DNA of 64,000 nt from Byssothecium circinans (GCA_010015675.1 ML977040.1:78532-142531), one strand, 5' to 3'; counted from the first letter of the stretch, positions 22,395-33,956 are shown. Numbers and translations: made by a program. The notes: generated by a model not told the origin, from the sequence alone.

Positions 22395-25156
22395 GATCCA
22401 GCTGGATACTGATCTTTGGCCTCTCTGTGGGCCCTACGCCAGCTTGTTCCCAGTAGTCTTCCTTGAGCAGAAGTAGGTGAACTGTACGATCCTCCCGCCA
22501 GTCAACGTCCGTAAGACATGGCGGCCTTTAGATGGATAGGAGCTGGACATCTGACCCAGTCATCATGTCCATTACGGCGTGGTTTGGGGTTTTCCACAGC
22601 GCTTGGTGATGATGATGGCTGGTGTGGTAGTAGGCTTGAGCCACAGGTTCCGTGTCAGGCTTCTGGAAGACGACCCTATTCGCTCTGTAGTAGCGGAGAT
22701 ACAAGGGTGTTGTTAGAGCCTCAGTCAATAGACAGTCCGTTGCAATTATCTCTGGAGATAGGCAGCCACAGTTCTTGACAGTGCGGTGTGAAAGGATCTA
22801 GAGAATGTAATGCGCAGCCATCAGCTGGGCATGCTTCGACGCTGGGGGTCTGGCGGCAGTGACGATTCGAGCTGAGCTTTGAAGTTTCGGATCCTCATCT
22901 TCCCGGACGAGTATGAGGTCTTGGGCATGTTCACGATGACCATCCAGCGATATTGGTGATGAGACTGAGGCTGATGTAGAAGTTTACGCGCGGGAAGAGT
23001 AAGAGCCGATCGTTCGGAGACTTTTGCACGCTCCAGCTTGCGTGCCGTGCAGTGGCTCTCAGTGGCTAGTGTGCGTGGCTAAGCTACGAGATCTATTTTT
23101 CAAACAACACCGCACGACTACCTTCAATCTTGCGATCGATGAAGCAAGGAATCCTTTCTGTACAAATTAGGACAATGCTGGATAGGCGCCGTAATCGAAA
23201 CACTGGCAATCGTCCGAACCTTGGAAGTGTTGCACCAGCCACAATTTGCAACTACGAGACCGACAATAAAGGTGCCTCCGCCAAATGACGACCGTACGTA
23301 TCCACGGGAAATTCATTGAAGCTGTCGGTAAATGCTCGTATTCCAATTGGTCATCTTTTGCGGCTGCCATGGGTAACGTTGAGGCTGAATGTTCGATCGT
23401 TACGCCACCACGCGACGTCGATGCCAGAGCGGGCCCACCGGGCATTTCCCCAAGATCTATGGTCCAGGGTGCTTATAAGCCTGAACTCAGGACTGAGTTC
23501 CAGTTCCTGACTTTCTCACTAAGTGAGAGTTGCAAGTTGTGTCAAGGATGTTACAAAAGGCCTAATGTCCACGTGGTTAGCATGTTTCTCCAAGTGCATG
23601 AAGCGGCGGGATCATTTCTATGATGCAAAGCGCGTTCAAAATTCGCGGTCGATTCTATCGAATAGAGCTAGGAGGAGGCTCGAATGACTTTTTCGCCCCT
23701 GCATAATGGTTGGCAACTTTATGTTTGAAGATGGCTCGAAATCTGTCACTTTCTTTACCGTTGAGATTTGCGGTCACTTGGTTTTCCAGCCCTAGCCACA
23801 CAGCGATATTCGAAAAGCGAAAGCTTTCTAAGACCGCCGGGTCGCAATTCTGGAATTGATGCATATTTTAGGAAGATACCATCCGCGTAAACTCATTGGC
23901 TGCGCGAAGAGTAGGATTCATGTACTCAGCCTATCTTTGCATCCTAGGGTGTCCGTAATTTCCCGAGAGGGAACTACGGGGTCAGAATGAGACTCCGGCC
24001 TCTGACTTGACGATCGAAGACTTGCCATGAAGTGATCTGAACTTTCCATGGTAGAGTTGGGATATGCTACCTTTATGAAAGCAGCACAGCATTCTACTAG
24101 ATTTATTCAGTATCATTGATCTCATCTTCAGACCAATGAAGAAGCTTGGCGTTGGCTTGAAAGGGATGGCCACTCGTATCCCACGGCCAACTTTTCTAGG
24201 ATAGCTCTCGTTGCTAAGTAAAATTTGCGTCTTAGCATATCAGTAATCTATAAGGCTATAAACACCTCTTGAAACTCTCACAGAGTTTCCACCAGGGACT
24301 AGCGAGAAAGAGTAAGTGCTCCAGGTGAATGTCCTGGCACGTGACAAACGCTGACTAAGAATGTAACAGTCAATGGCCTGTCAAATCGTCCACTCTGCAC
24401 TTCAACGGGACCAGGGAATTGACCCTCTCCTCTGATATTCTGAACTGTTGACAAATTATCAAGTGTTCAGAGGACTTAGGTATGTCCCAGAATGGGAACG
24501 TGGATTATGGCTTGGTAAAGTGACGCCGAGACTGCAGGCAAACCGGAACAACGACTGTATGCCTGAGCCCTTTAACTTAAATTCTACCTGTGACGATTGT
24601 GCTGCACCTTATTTTCCGCTGCAAATTTCCCACTGACCTCCGTGGCATGTTAGTATCATCGATCCTCTTCCTCGTTGATGCTGCCAACCACTCCCGCTTC
24701 TCTGAGTCGAAAGTTGAGTTTAGCGCTCTTCTCGTGATAGAAGAGTTGCTAGACACACTAATAGTAATTATAGGCAACAAGATCAGCCACCTCAACTAGG
24801 TTCGGCACTGGGTCTGCGGAAGACTACGAGGAATTGGGGTAGAGTGAAAAGGAAACAACTAGAGGGAGATCGGCAGGTAAAAATTTCATGACCAGTGTAG
24901 TCAGGCGGCACGGGTTTGGGGAGACACTTCAATGGCTAAGTCGGTATGTGTGAAGTGCTGGGGGAATATTGGTATGAAGTAGTCTTGAACACGAGAGCAA
25001 TGTGACATCTTTTGAACAGAAGAAACGACCATGAGTAGCCGTCAGCTATGCTAATACCATTTTACGCCTCTCCCTCCCAACCAGCCATGTACTCCGAGTC
25101 ATGATTTTGGACGCATTTCATCCATATTATACATCAACCCTCCTCGTCTTCAATAG
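22395..25156. other. Long gene-free region
   Basis: About 2.8 kb with only short frames. Several were checked for splice continuity (near 22520, 23290, 24450) and none gave a protein-like product. No transposon ends, tRNA-like structure or tandem repeat was noticed. It may hold regulatory sequence, an unrecognised non-coding RNA or decayed sequence. Confidence 0.45.
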
Positions 25157-26527
25157 CTACTCGTCAAACTCCACGGCTTTGACACCGCAAAAATCCGACC
25201 CAAAGCACGAATCTACCATATACCACACTCGCCAATACAAACTCGCGGTTGCACTGTCAAAGCTCCCATCCTCCTTCCTCGGTACCTGATCTCCGATGAT
25301 TCCCTGGCCTGATCCCACCACCCATCCTATGATTGGAAACGAGGAGAGCGTCTGCTGCCATCGTGGAGGGGCGGGAAGGAAAGCCTTCTCTTGTGGGAGG
25401 AAGACTATTGGCTTTGCGTTCTTGATTCTGAGCGTCCTTTTCCCATCGGGCCGGCGTATTTGTGCTGCAGAGGTTTGGGCGATGAGTTGGTCGTCTGGTC
25501 GGGTCTGGTTTTGGTTTGTAGGTACAACGGTCGTGGGCTCCTCATCTGCAGGAAATGCTCCGCTAGGGTGAAAGGCGGGTTCTTTGGCATGTTGCCACGG
25601 CAGTGTTGAGGTCGGTATTGAAGCAGTTGCTGAAGAAGGCGAAGCGCCCATCTGCATCGTAGCTGAGGAAATGGTGTTCGGCGACGCAGTAAGTGATGAC
25701 CCACCCTGTTGTGCTCGTATCGCTTTATCACCGGCAGTCGGACCCGTCCCCCTATATGGCTCCGCGTAGACGAGATAGCCGTGGCACTTGTACGGCGAGT
25801 AATGGCATGCCTTTTCTGCAGCCTCTGGTGAGTCGAATGTGACTTTTATCCAGTGATCGCCACCCACAAACTCGTTCACCTTCGATTTTGCCTGTTTCGA
25901 GAGAGATTTGGTTGCTTCGCCATGTTTGAATACAAAGGCTGCGCCGTATCGGGGGTCTCGAGGATCCCGCTCATACTGCTCGTAGACGATGCCTCCCGAC
26001 ACGGTTTCGTAATGACTTATAGCTGCCCATTGTATCTCGCTGCCATACCCGTATAATATCACCTCGCTCGGTTCCTTCGCGCCTGTGTTCGTAGTTGCGC
26101 CGCTCGGGAAAGATGCGGAAAGCCCAGTCGATTCAAAGAGGTTCGGTGTAGATGCGGAGATGGGGAGTGAAGACGCAGGCCCTGAGATTTTCCTTCCTAA
26201 TGATCGTTGCTTGTCTGTCTCTGCTTTGTGGCGGATGAATATATCGTCGATCGCCCTGATGTTCTCGAGCTTTGCGTGGTCTTCTACGTTCTTTGCGTTC
26301 GGCGTCTTGCTCCTGCTAAGACCACGTTTTCGCGCTTTGCCAAAGGGCCCTTTTTCTTCGGGCAGGCGGCGCGATGACTGCTCTGAGCTGCGCGATACTG
26401 TTAGTCAAAATCGCGCAAATGAAGTAGCTCAGCTGCGAACTTACTCCGCATACTCAAAAGCCCACGGTAGTCTCCTCCCAGAGGAATCGAAGGCGCGCTC
26501 TGAATCCGGTACAGCGTGGACTTGCAT
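25157..26527 (-). CDS. Nucleoporin Nup53/Nup35-type
   Basis: Two exons, 26527-26445 and 26387-25157, with a 57-base intron; 437 residues. The middle of the protein carries the Nup35/53 RRM-like (MPPN) fold, recognisable from VILYGYGSEIQWAAISHYE, the segment YGAAFVFKHGEA and GYLVYAEPYRG. This domain dimerises rather than binding RNA and helps anchor the nuclear pore inner ring. The N-terminal part is polar with basic clusters (RKRGLSRSKTPNAK), and the C-terminal part includes WQQTLSSFPIIGWVVGSGQG, the amphipathic region typical of membrane-binding Nup53. The first exon (MQVHAVPDSERAF) is supported by the GTAAGT donor and phase continuity. A transposon-like element begins 126 bases upstream of its start. 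Confidence 0.92.
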
Positions 26528-26647
26528 TCTCGTTCAATAGCTCAATACGATCGTTTCGGTAGGTTTATGTTTTATGCGCCGGGGTCGCTTTATCTCTGGG
26601 AGTTTGTTTACGACGGTGATGGGGAGAAACAAATGTCCGCGCAAGTG

Positions 26648-26652
26648 CCAGG
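26648..26652 (+). repeat. Left target-site duplication of the MITE
   Basis: Five bases CCAGG directly before the left terminal inverted repeat; the same five bases follow the right repeat at 27046-27050. Confidence 0.6.
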
Positions 26653-26686
26653 CACGCGATTCACGAAAAAGCTCGGACACCAAAAC
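26653..26686 (+). repeat. Left terminal inverted repeat of the MITE
   Basis: 34 bases, the exact reverse complement of 27012-27045; two further flanking bases also pair because of the CCAGG duplication. Confidence 0.88.
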
Positions 26687-27011
26687 GCATTTTCTGTCAC
26701 AACAAAGTAGTTTCTTAAAAGGTATCCTTATTAGAATGCATTTAAAACTCAAGAGCATGTAATAGAAGGATAGGAATATATATCTTAGGCCTTTATTAAT
26801 AAGAGAGTTTATTCTATACCTCAGAGACTCTACGACTGCATAAAAAGAGAGGGTTACTTACAAAGCGCTAAAATACTACTATAGCCTTAGATAAACGCCC
26901 TACATATAGATGATAATGTAGATATATAGCCTTGAATCCTATATCCTTAAAATCTTACCTAAAACCCTTAAAAAACCCTCGTTGTATGGCGATTTGTATG
27001 GGTGGTGGGTG

Positions 27012-27045
27012 GTTTTGGTGTCCGAGCTTTTTCGTGAATCGCGTG
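27012..27045 (-). repeat. Right terminal inverted repeat of the MITE
   Basis: 34 bases, the exact reverse complement of 26653-26686; followed by CCAGG at 27046-27050. Confidence 0.88.
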
Positions 27046-27185
27046 CCAGGATCAATTGGAAGCCACACCTGGCTCGTGCGCGACGCCACAACAGATCGCA
27101 TCTCTACAGATCCGACACCCATAAGACGACGTGCTGCCTAGCATTCACAAACCTGCTACCTGGCTCCTTGTTGACAGGAGTACAA

Positions 27186-28391
27186 ATGGATCTAACGCCC
27201 GTGAGAATCCGAGGCAAGAAACGAAAAGCACGCCTACTTCCGGTCTCAGCTGCTTCCTCAAAAGACACCACCTCAACACCAGTCTCAAAGCGGCCAAAAA
27301 CCTCTGTATCTTCGAAACGAAAGAAAGCGCGGAAAGAGTTTTTTGCAGCCATGCCGACCCTCCAAGGCCTACCGCAGGAGCTCCTGGAGATGATATTCCT
27401 ATACAGCATGAACATTTCACTTCCGCGTGCCTCTCCAGACATCGGTCAGAAACTTTCGTCACAGGCAGTTACCATGGAGTTTGTCATGTGGACCTTCTTT
27501 CACACAGTCGACCATAGGACGAACTATCGAGACCGTAAAGTCACGTCCAATCCTGGGATCCAATCAGATCTTCTCGCCTGCCGTTTCTTCACGTGGGACT
27601 TCTTCCTCGCTTACGTGGGAAAAGCTCAGAGTACTCTGATCAAGCAGAGGGGCAAGATATGGGAGAATGCTAGCGTTGAAGTGCCTGGGCCGAGCTACTT
27701 TGAGAACCTGTGGCCATTCAGGTTCACCAAGATCACGTATTTGAGCCTTGCAGAGGGCTTCAACATTCCCGAGAAGCTATTGCATGGGCCATGGACGGAG
27801 GACAAGGCGTCATTTCTTTACGTGCTGGTGTCGCTGCACGGCGAGATCGACTGGAAAGGCACCATGGCGGGCGAGACGGCAAAAGAAGGACTGAAAGAAG
27901 CGATCAAAGGGCAGAATGAGCGTGCGGTTGCCGCGCTTTCCGTACTTCTCGGTGTCTCGCAAGCCATCGACACAGCCATGCTCCGGTACGCAGTAATTGA
28001 CTGTGGGTGCAACCTCAACGTCGTTCGACACATACTCTTCAACGCCCAGATTTTGCACGAAGCGAATACGAGAGGCACTATCAACTTCCACGATCCGAAG
28101 TTGTGGCAGTGGGCGGACTGGCACGAAGGCAAGGGTGTGTTGTTAAAGGATCTTCTTAGAAAAGCGGACAAGTTCTCACTGGAGTTCTATCTGGAGCATG
28201 AGGATTGGAATCGCGCAAAGATTGTGCCATTTCCGTACAGCGGTCCAAAGTTCGATGCGAAGACAACCTTGGACGATTTTGTGAGAGCCTTGCTCGTAAG
28301 GCTTTATTGTAATTATGGGAGGAAGATCACGAATGGGCGCAGGAGAGGGGGTAGCGCTGCTGTACTGAGTCTTGAGGGTGAAGAAGAGTAG
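27186..28391 (+). CDS. F-box-like protein, intronless
   Basis: A single exon of 401 residues. The N-terminus is basic (VRIRGKKRKARLL and SVSSKRKKARKEF), suggesting nuclear localisation. It is followed by LQGLPQELLEMIFLYSMN, the typical first helix of an F-box-like domain in filamentous fungi, which would link to Skp1 in an SCF ubiquitin ligase. The rest is a helical region without a recognised substrate-binding repeat (for example VLVSLHGEIDWKGTM, AALSVLLGVSQAIDTAML). The frame is open upstream to 26982 but that part lies inside the MITE, so the ATG at 27186 is the sensible start. Such F-box proteins form large, fast-diverging families in Dothideomycetes; the target is unknown. Confidence 0.78.
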   Translation: MDLTPVRIRGKKRKARLLPVSAASSKDTTSTPVSKRPKTSVSSKRKKARKEFFAAMPTLQGLPQELLEMIFLYSMNISLPRASPDIGQKLSSQAVTMEFVMWTFFHTVDHRTNYRDRKVTSNPGIQSDLLACRFFTWDFFLAYVGKAQSTLIKQRGKIWENASVEVPGPSYFENLWPFRFTKITYLSLAEGFNIPEKLLHGPWTEDKASFLYVLVSLHGEIDWKGTMAGETAKEGLKEAIKGQNERAVAALSVLLGVSQAIDTAMLRYAVIDCGCNLNVVRHILFNAQILHEANTRGTINFHDPKLWQWADWHEGKGVLLKDLLRKADKFSLEFYLEHEDWNRAKIVPFPYSGPKFDAKTTLDDFVRALLVRLYCNYGRKITNGRRRGGSAAVLSLEGEEE

Positions 28392-29405
28392 CAGGATGAT
28401 TGATCGGGCTCAAGAATATTGAAGCTATGTAGACTATCTTAAGCAATTGCCGAAGCCCATATCTACAATGTAGATCCTAGCAGGCCTCCGGTGCCGAATG
28501 CGGTTGCTTTCGAATCTGTAGAATACCGTTAGCAACTTGCACAGCAAAAGCGCCAAACAGAAAGTGTGATGTTGCTAATTCCTCAGTGATCTTGGTGATA
28601 TGTTTTGTAATCATCCCATCGAAGGGTCATTTACTATCTAGGCAAAGTTTTTAATCCTCGGAAGGGGGGTGGTGAGCATGCGAAACAGGAGATCAGACTT
28701 ACCAAGTCAACGCGACAAGTTGTCATCGAAGTATCGTCGGAAGCTGAAAGCACATTCATAAGCAGACACCTAGATGTTAAACCTGTACAAGTCAGTCCAA
28801 TGTATCTTGAAGAGACTCAATAGCTGAGGTGTGATGGAAGTGCTCAGAATATGTAAGAAAGGAATATCACAGGTTCGACGCCGTTATGATACCCCGGCGA
28901 GGGCATCCGACGAAGAACTCAATCGCAAATTACATCATCATTGGATGAAGTGTGAAAGATGTAGAGCGAGGCTGGAGACGTACCGTGTGAGTGTTGAGAT
29001 GGGTAGACATCCTGCTGGCATGAGTGAAAGATGAATCGGCGTGCGAACTAGAGCTAGCAGCTACAAGCGGATGAAGAAAGACATATATGTCTACGTCAAA
29101 TCAATCTAGGGACGGCCTTGCGGCGGTACCAAAGCACTCGCGATGTTTTGCCTCCTGTAGAGGTGGCAGGTGAGGTCGAAGAGAAAAGTCGCAAAAAAAG
29201 TTCCAGGCTGCGCGTTCTCGCTAAACGGGCTTGGCGCACTAGGCGCCCGCACAAATCCGCCTACACAGAACATCAACAACCAAGGATCAATTTCGACATC
29301 AACGACAACACTACTAACCGACTCATATCCGACAGGTACGCCCGCGATAAACCTTCTACGCTCCCTTTCAGAGTCTAATACGCCACAACAGCACATATCG
29401 TCGAA
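28392..29405. other. Gene-free stretch
   Basis: 3' flank of the F-box-like gene and upstream region of ribosomal L14. A 5' untranslated intron of the L14 gene could lie in 29200-29400 but I cannot fix it. No other gene supported. Confidence 0.45.
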
Positions 29406-29994
29406 ATGGGTGACGTCGAGATTTCAACGAGCCAGTGGAGGTATGTCGAGGTCGGCCGTGTTGTCCTCTTCAACGGCGGCGAGTACGATGGGAAGCTGGC
29501 CGCCATCGTCGAGATCATCGACCACAAGCGTGTATGGATTCCACCTCAATTGCGATTCCTTTTCGCGCAGTCTGCTTACAGAATTTAGGTGCTCGTTGAC
29601 GGACCCTCCAAGACTGGAATCGTTCCCCGACACGCCGCACCCCTCGCCCACATCTCCCTCACCCCGATTGTCATCCCCAAGCTCGCCCGCGCTACCGGTG
29701 TCGGCGCCCTGAAGAGGGCCTGGGAGAAGGAAGAGGTGGACTCCAAGTTCGAGCAGACCTCTTGGGCAAAGAAGCGCGTTCAGTTCCAGAAGAGGCGGCA
29801 ACTCAACGACTTCGAGAGATTCAAGGTCATGAAGCTGAGGAAGCAGGTGGGTTCCCTTCGCGAAAGTCCTGACACTTGCGCTCCAGCATTGGGAATGTCT
29901 GGAAGATGGGTGCATTAGGAATTCGTGGCTGACAATGATATAGGCTCGCTTCGAGGTCCGCAAGACTCTTGCCAAGGTTCGCTCCGCCGCATAG
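29406..29994 (+). CDS. RPL14: 60S ribosomal protein L14 (eL14)
   Basis: Exons 29406-29531, 29589-29846 and 29944-29994 (introns 57 and 97 bases) give 144 residues, normal for eL14. Family landmarks are the SH3-like N-terminal barrel [20 protein letters not shown], then [14 protein letters not shown] across the first splice join, and the conserved helical part [20 protein letters not shown]. The last exon encodes [16 protein letters not shown]. It is part of the large ribosomal subunit in the cytosol. It opens a head-to-tail run of three highly expressed housekeeping genes (L14, NAC alpha, ATP synthase d). Confidence 0.96.
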
Positions 29995-30460
29995 TTATCC
30001 TGTACGGTCTAGGAGTCTGGGGACAGGAAGGGCAGATGCCATGCCCGGGGTGTTAGCGGAGGGCATTTGCATTTGCATGAGCATTCCATTCCGAATGGCA
30101 ATCACGGCATTCACAATCCAAATCTGAATTTGGGTGACTTTCCTCATCCTTTGGCATGGTGCAACTCGGTTCGGACGGTTAAGAAGACTCTCTCATGTGA
30201 TTACATGTAGCAAAAGAGTCAATTCCAAAGTTTATGAATCCATTTAGCAGTGCTGTAATTGATATCCCATTGCCCCCGCGCAATTGCAATCGCCTATGAT
30301 GTGAATTCAACAAACACAGTGCATGCACGTTTGACCGCTCGCTAACTTGAAATGCCCACACCTTGCCTCGCTAAATTCGTTCGCGCCAAGCTTTTGTTTG
30401 TTGCAGCTCCAACACCCAGAACATCTCACCAGCACCACTGTTCCACCACAATCATACAAC
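29995..30460. promoter_or_regulatory. L14 3' flank and NAC alpha promoter
   Basis: Contains direct short repeats of GCATTT/GCATGA near 30060-30090 and pyrimidine/AC-rich leader sequence just before the NAC alpha start. No separate gene. Confidence 0.4.
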
Positions 30461-31253
30461 ATGGCCAACCCACGCATTGAGGAACTCCCGGACGAACCCG
30501 AGAAGAAGACAGTTGAGGTCGAGGATGCTGAGTCCAGTTCTGAGTCTGAAGGTGAAGGCGAGGGCGAGGGCGAGGCTGCAGAGGGCATCCCCGCAGGTTC
30601 CTCTGTCGCTGTTCATTCTCGCAACGAGAAGAAGGCTCGTAAGGCCATTGCGAAGCTCGGCCTGAAGCACATTGAGGGCATCACCCGCGTGACCCTCCGT
30701 CGACCCAAGGGAGTAAGTGCAACTTGCGGAATGATGCGATGATTGTCAACAAGCACTTGACGCTTGCTACATACATTTAGAAAGGACAATCCAACTAACC
30801 GCACCGTAGATCCTCTTCGTCATCAACCAGCCCGATGTCTACAAGTCCCCTTCAAGCAACACCTACATGTAAGCGAAAGCCTCAATCTTGTTGCGCTTCC
30901 GTCATTGACATGACCACAGCATATTTGGTGAGGCCAAGATCGAGGACTTGAACTCTCAGGCCCAGGCTTCTGCCGCTCAGCAGCTTGCTGCCGCCGAGCA
31001 GGCAGGCTCCCACGACCACGCCGGACACGATCACGATCATGACCATGACCACGACCACGGCAAGGGCAAAGCCGTAGAGGACAAGAAGGAGGAGGAAGAG
31101 GATGACGGCGAGGAGGTGGATGACTCAGGACTCGAGGCCAAGGACATTGAACTCGTCATGCAGCAGGCCAGCGTCTCACGGAAGAAGGCTGTCAAGGCTC
31201 TCAAGGAGAACGACAATGATATTGTCAACTCCATCATGGCGCTCAGTATATAG
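30461..31253 (+). CDS. EGD2: Nascent polypeptide-associated complex subunit alpha
   Basis: Exons 30461-30712, 30810-30868 and 30920-31253 give 214 residues. The NAC domain is clear ([20 protein letters not shown], then [19 protein letters not shown] across the first join), and the C-terminus is a UBA domain ([20 protein letters not shown]...NSIMALSI). NAC binds at the ribosome exit tunnel and controls targeting of nascent chains to the ER. The N-terminus is acidic with a Ser-Glu-Gly-Glu repeat. Between the two domains is a His-Asp alternating stretch ([17 protein letters not shown]), which occurs in shortened form in other filamentous fungi. Second member of the L14/NAC/ATP synthase run. Confidence 0.96.
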
Positions 31254-31696
31254 GCCTAGCTGGCTGCTCGTACCGGATTGGCTCGCGGTCATGGGGAAAT
31301 TCGGATGGCTTTATTTGAGCGTTTGAGTCTCATGGACTTCTTCGGCCCCAATTCAATGGCTATAAAATGAAGCTACCAAGAGATTTTGGTGTCCACGTGT
31401 ACTTCACTTCTCCGATACAGCATGAATTGTGACTTGCTGCACCAAACCTTTACAGTTGTGAATCGTCTCGATCTAACCATGGGGCCAAGATCAGCTTTCA
31501 TATTTATTCTTTCGCAGACCATTTATATATTCTACCTAAGTTCTAAAATCGAGATGCCTCTCACTCACGCGTCTCCGATTTTCGTCGTCTGAAGTGCTTA
31601 CCTAAGGGCCGCCAAGCTCACTTCCGCAGGAGCGGCCGAGAACTTCAACCTCTTTCACGAACACCTCCCCACCGCATCCCGTCCTATTCCATCACA
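31254..31696. promoter_or_regulatory. NAC alpha 3' flank and ATP synthase d promoter
   Basis: No coding frame of note; AT-rich segment near 31500-31550, then a C-rich leader before the start at 31697. Confidence 0.4.
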
Positions 31697-32466
31697 ATGG
31701 CCGTCGGAGTACGTTTCTCCCCATTTCCCGCACCCTCTCAAGCTTCAGAAAGCCCAATTGCTGCTCTGGCAGTGTTCCCACCTCCCCATCATACCCCAAA
31801 GCTTAGAACCACCAAACTGACATCAACACCCTTACAGCGCTCTGCCGCCCTCAAGCTCGACTGGACAAAGATTGGCACGCAGCTTGGCCTGCGGGGCCAG
31901 ACTGCCGCCGCCCTCCAAGCCTTCAAGAAGCGCAACGACGACGCGCGCCGCAAAGTCACCCTCCTGCAAGAGCAACCGCAAACGGTCAACTTCGCGCAGT
32001 ACCGCTCCGTTCTCAAGAACACGGCCATCGTCGACGAGATTGAGAAGAGTTTCAATGCTTTCAAGCCCCAGACCTACGATGTCAACCGACAAATCAAGGC
32101 CATTGAGGCGTTCGAGGCCCAGGCTGTGAAGAGCGCGGAGGAGACCAAGAGTGTGGTCGATAAGGAGTTGAGTGATTTGCAGAAGACGCTGAAGAATATC
32201 GAGGATGCTAGGCCGTTTGATGACCTTACTGTGGTATGTGTTGGCATAGTGATGGGAATGGGCAGGATGTGGATGAGGGCTAATGTGTGGTGCAGGACGA
32301 GGTTGCTTCCGCTCAACCGGATATCGACAAGCGCACCGAGCAGCTCGTTTCGAAGGGTCGCTGGGCTGTTCCGGGCTACAAGGCAAGTTTTTTCTGGTCA
32401 AGATCTGGACGCGATAGACTGCTAACACCCATACAGGAGAAGTTCGGAGATCTGTCTGTCCTCTAA
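31697..32466 (+). CDS. ATP7: Mitochondrial F1Fo ATP synthase subunit d
   Basis: Four exons: 31697-31708, 31838-32233, 32296-32382 and 32437-32466; 174 residues, the usual length. The first exon is only four codons (MAVG). The family sequence follows: [20 protein letters not shown], then [19 protein letters not shown] and a long helix with [19 protein letters not shown]. The C-terminus [17 protein letters not shown] spans an intron with a GC-AG boundary (AAG|GCAAGT), which is certain because the protein motif continues on both sides. The subunit is part of the peripheral stalk in the inner mitochondrial membrane. Confidence 0.95.
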
Positions 32467-33956
32467 GTATCTTATCTTCCCAAAAATCCCGGTCGGTCTG
32501 GGTTGTACTACCTACGTATTGTGAATAGTTTCCCGGTCTGAATACAATCTTAGATCACACCAGTTACTCTTACTCTTCTGTGCTTCCAGCAGCATTGTGA
32601 CACAAGCTTGCATGTTCTGCATGAACAGTAAAGACTATGAGACTATCAACTTGCCCTTGTCAGTTTGCTTACCAATTTTCTACATGGCAAGGCTCAAGAA
32701 CTTGGGAATAACCAGTTGGACCAGAGGAAAATGCGTGCCCAAAGAGGGACGACTATGGAAAACGCTGTCACTTTCCTCGTGATATTTCATACGAGACATG
32801 CACGCTCTTAAAGGATCGAAACGTCTACGAAATTATCGATTTCCGAGACACAGCTAGCTACATACAAGATCATACACGCACAACCCGCTTTGCCGTTCAC
32901 CGGAACTGTACTAAGCGCAATGGTGAGCCGTATATCCGCCTCACCATACCTCAGCTTACCGTCTACCGGTACCTCAAATGACACGTGCTTTGGTTGCGAG
33001 TATTATCTCCATGGTTCAGCTGCAGGTATCCTGCTTGGCGATGCGATGCGGCTCTGCTGTAAGGCGCAGTTGGAGTGAAGCGAGAAGATGTGGTGGCTAT
33101 GCAGTGCATAAACTCTGGGGGTTTACCGCTCTTTCGGAGGCTGCCGGTCTAACACTGGATTACTTTTCTTGTTGTTCATTCCGGTGATGTTGGTGTTGAA
33201 GCGAATGACTGCTGTTAGTGGAAGCGTGGTCTCGGGTGGATTGTTTGCTGGTTACATGGATGGAGGTTACGGCTGTGGCACGGAAGTCGAGAATGACTGG
33301 AAACAGGCATGGCAGGAAGCAAAAGCAAGTGGTTGCCACACATGTACCGGTTGTACGGCATTGTAGTGCCAGCATACGAGGAACCGGTTGGAGTATTCGG
33401 TTGGATGTGCACAGCGCCTTGCGAAAATGCATATGAAAACAAGAATAATGATGGAAGACGGTGAAGGCAGAGATTCGAGTGGCAGCTTCCGAAAAGCTTC
33501 TTCGTATTCCATGCGGACATTCGTGCTCTACCACCCGGTGACGGTATGTCACTCAACGGCGGTATGCGGCAGGAACCGTCACGTAGCAAGAGCCAATGCG
33601 GACTGGCGGTGGCGGTGAGCACGGCACCATCTGGCTATCTGGCTAGGACGTGCATGGAAAGGCGGACCCTAAATGCAGAGACGCAGAAAGCGCGAATGCT
33701 CTGGTGAGAGATGCGTCAGAGTGCACCAAAAGACGTGGAGCGGGCTCTCAACATGGCTCCGCTGCCCGCTATCCTTTCCCTCTGCCTGTTATCCCTCCCA
33801 GAATGTGACCGCTGCCGTCTTTCCCTCATATTTGTACCTGTCCGTCCATACCTTTGTATTCGTTCCACTTGGATTCTGTTTTCCGTGCTCTGCTCTGCTC
33901 ACTGTGGAAGCCAATCACACGTCCTGCCCGCCTGACCTCGCTCACCAGCTGTGTGC
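32467..33956. other. Gene-free stretch
   Basis: About 1.5 kb downstream of the ATP synthase gene and upstream of the Cys-cluster protein. Many short overlapping frames, none protein-like or splice-consistent. The last 200 bases are CT-rich, suggesting the promoter of the downstream gene. Confidence 0.45.

Larger units (their letters stand above)
26653..27045. mobile_element. MITE-like non-autonomous DNA transposon, 393 bp
   Basis: The element has perfect 34-bp terminal inverted repeats (26653-26686 and 27012-27045, starting CACGCGATTCACG), flanked by a direct CCAGG on each side. The interior (about 26690-27000) has no open frame, is AT-rich, and is crowded with TAG, CTA and ATA, consistent with C-to-T decay. 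Short length, perfect repeats and no transposase fit a miniature inverted-repeat element. Superfamily is not assigned: the five-base duplication and the terminus do not match the TA-targeting pogo elements at the far end of this window. It sits between the divergent start codons of Nup53 and the F-box-like gene. Confidence 0.8.

Noticed and set aside
26982..27185. N-terminal extension of the F-box-like gene
   Set aside because: This part of the frame lies mostly within the MITE and its right repeat; the ATG at 27186 gives a sensible basic start.
30990..31080. His-Asp alternating repeat in NAC alpha as a novel metal-binding insertion
   Set aside because: Shorter versions of the same His-Asp stretch occur in NAC alpha of other filamentous fungi, as I recall them, so it is a known variable linker rather than new.
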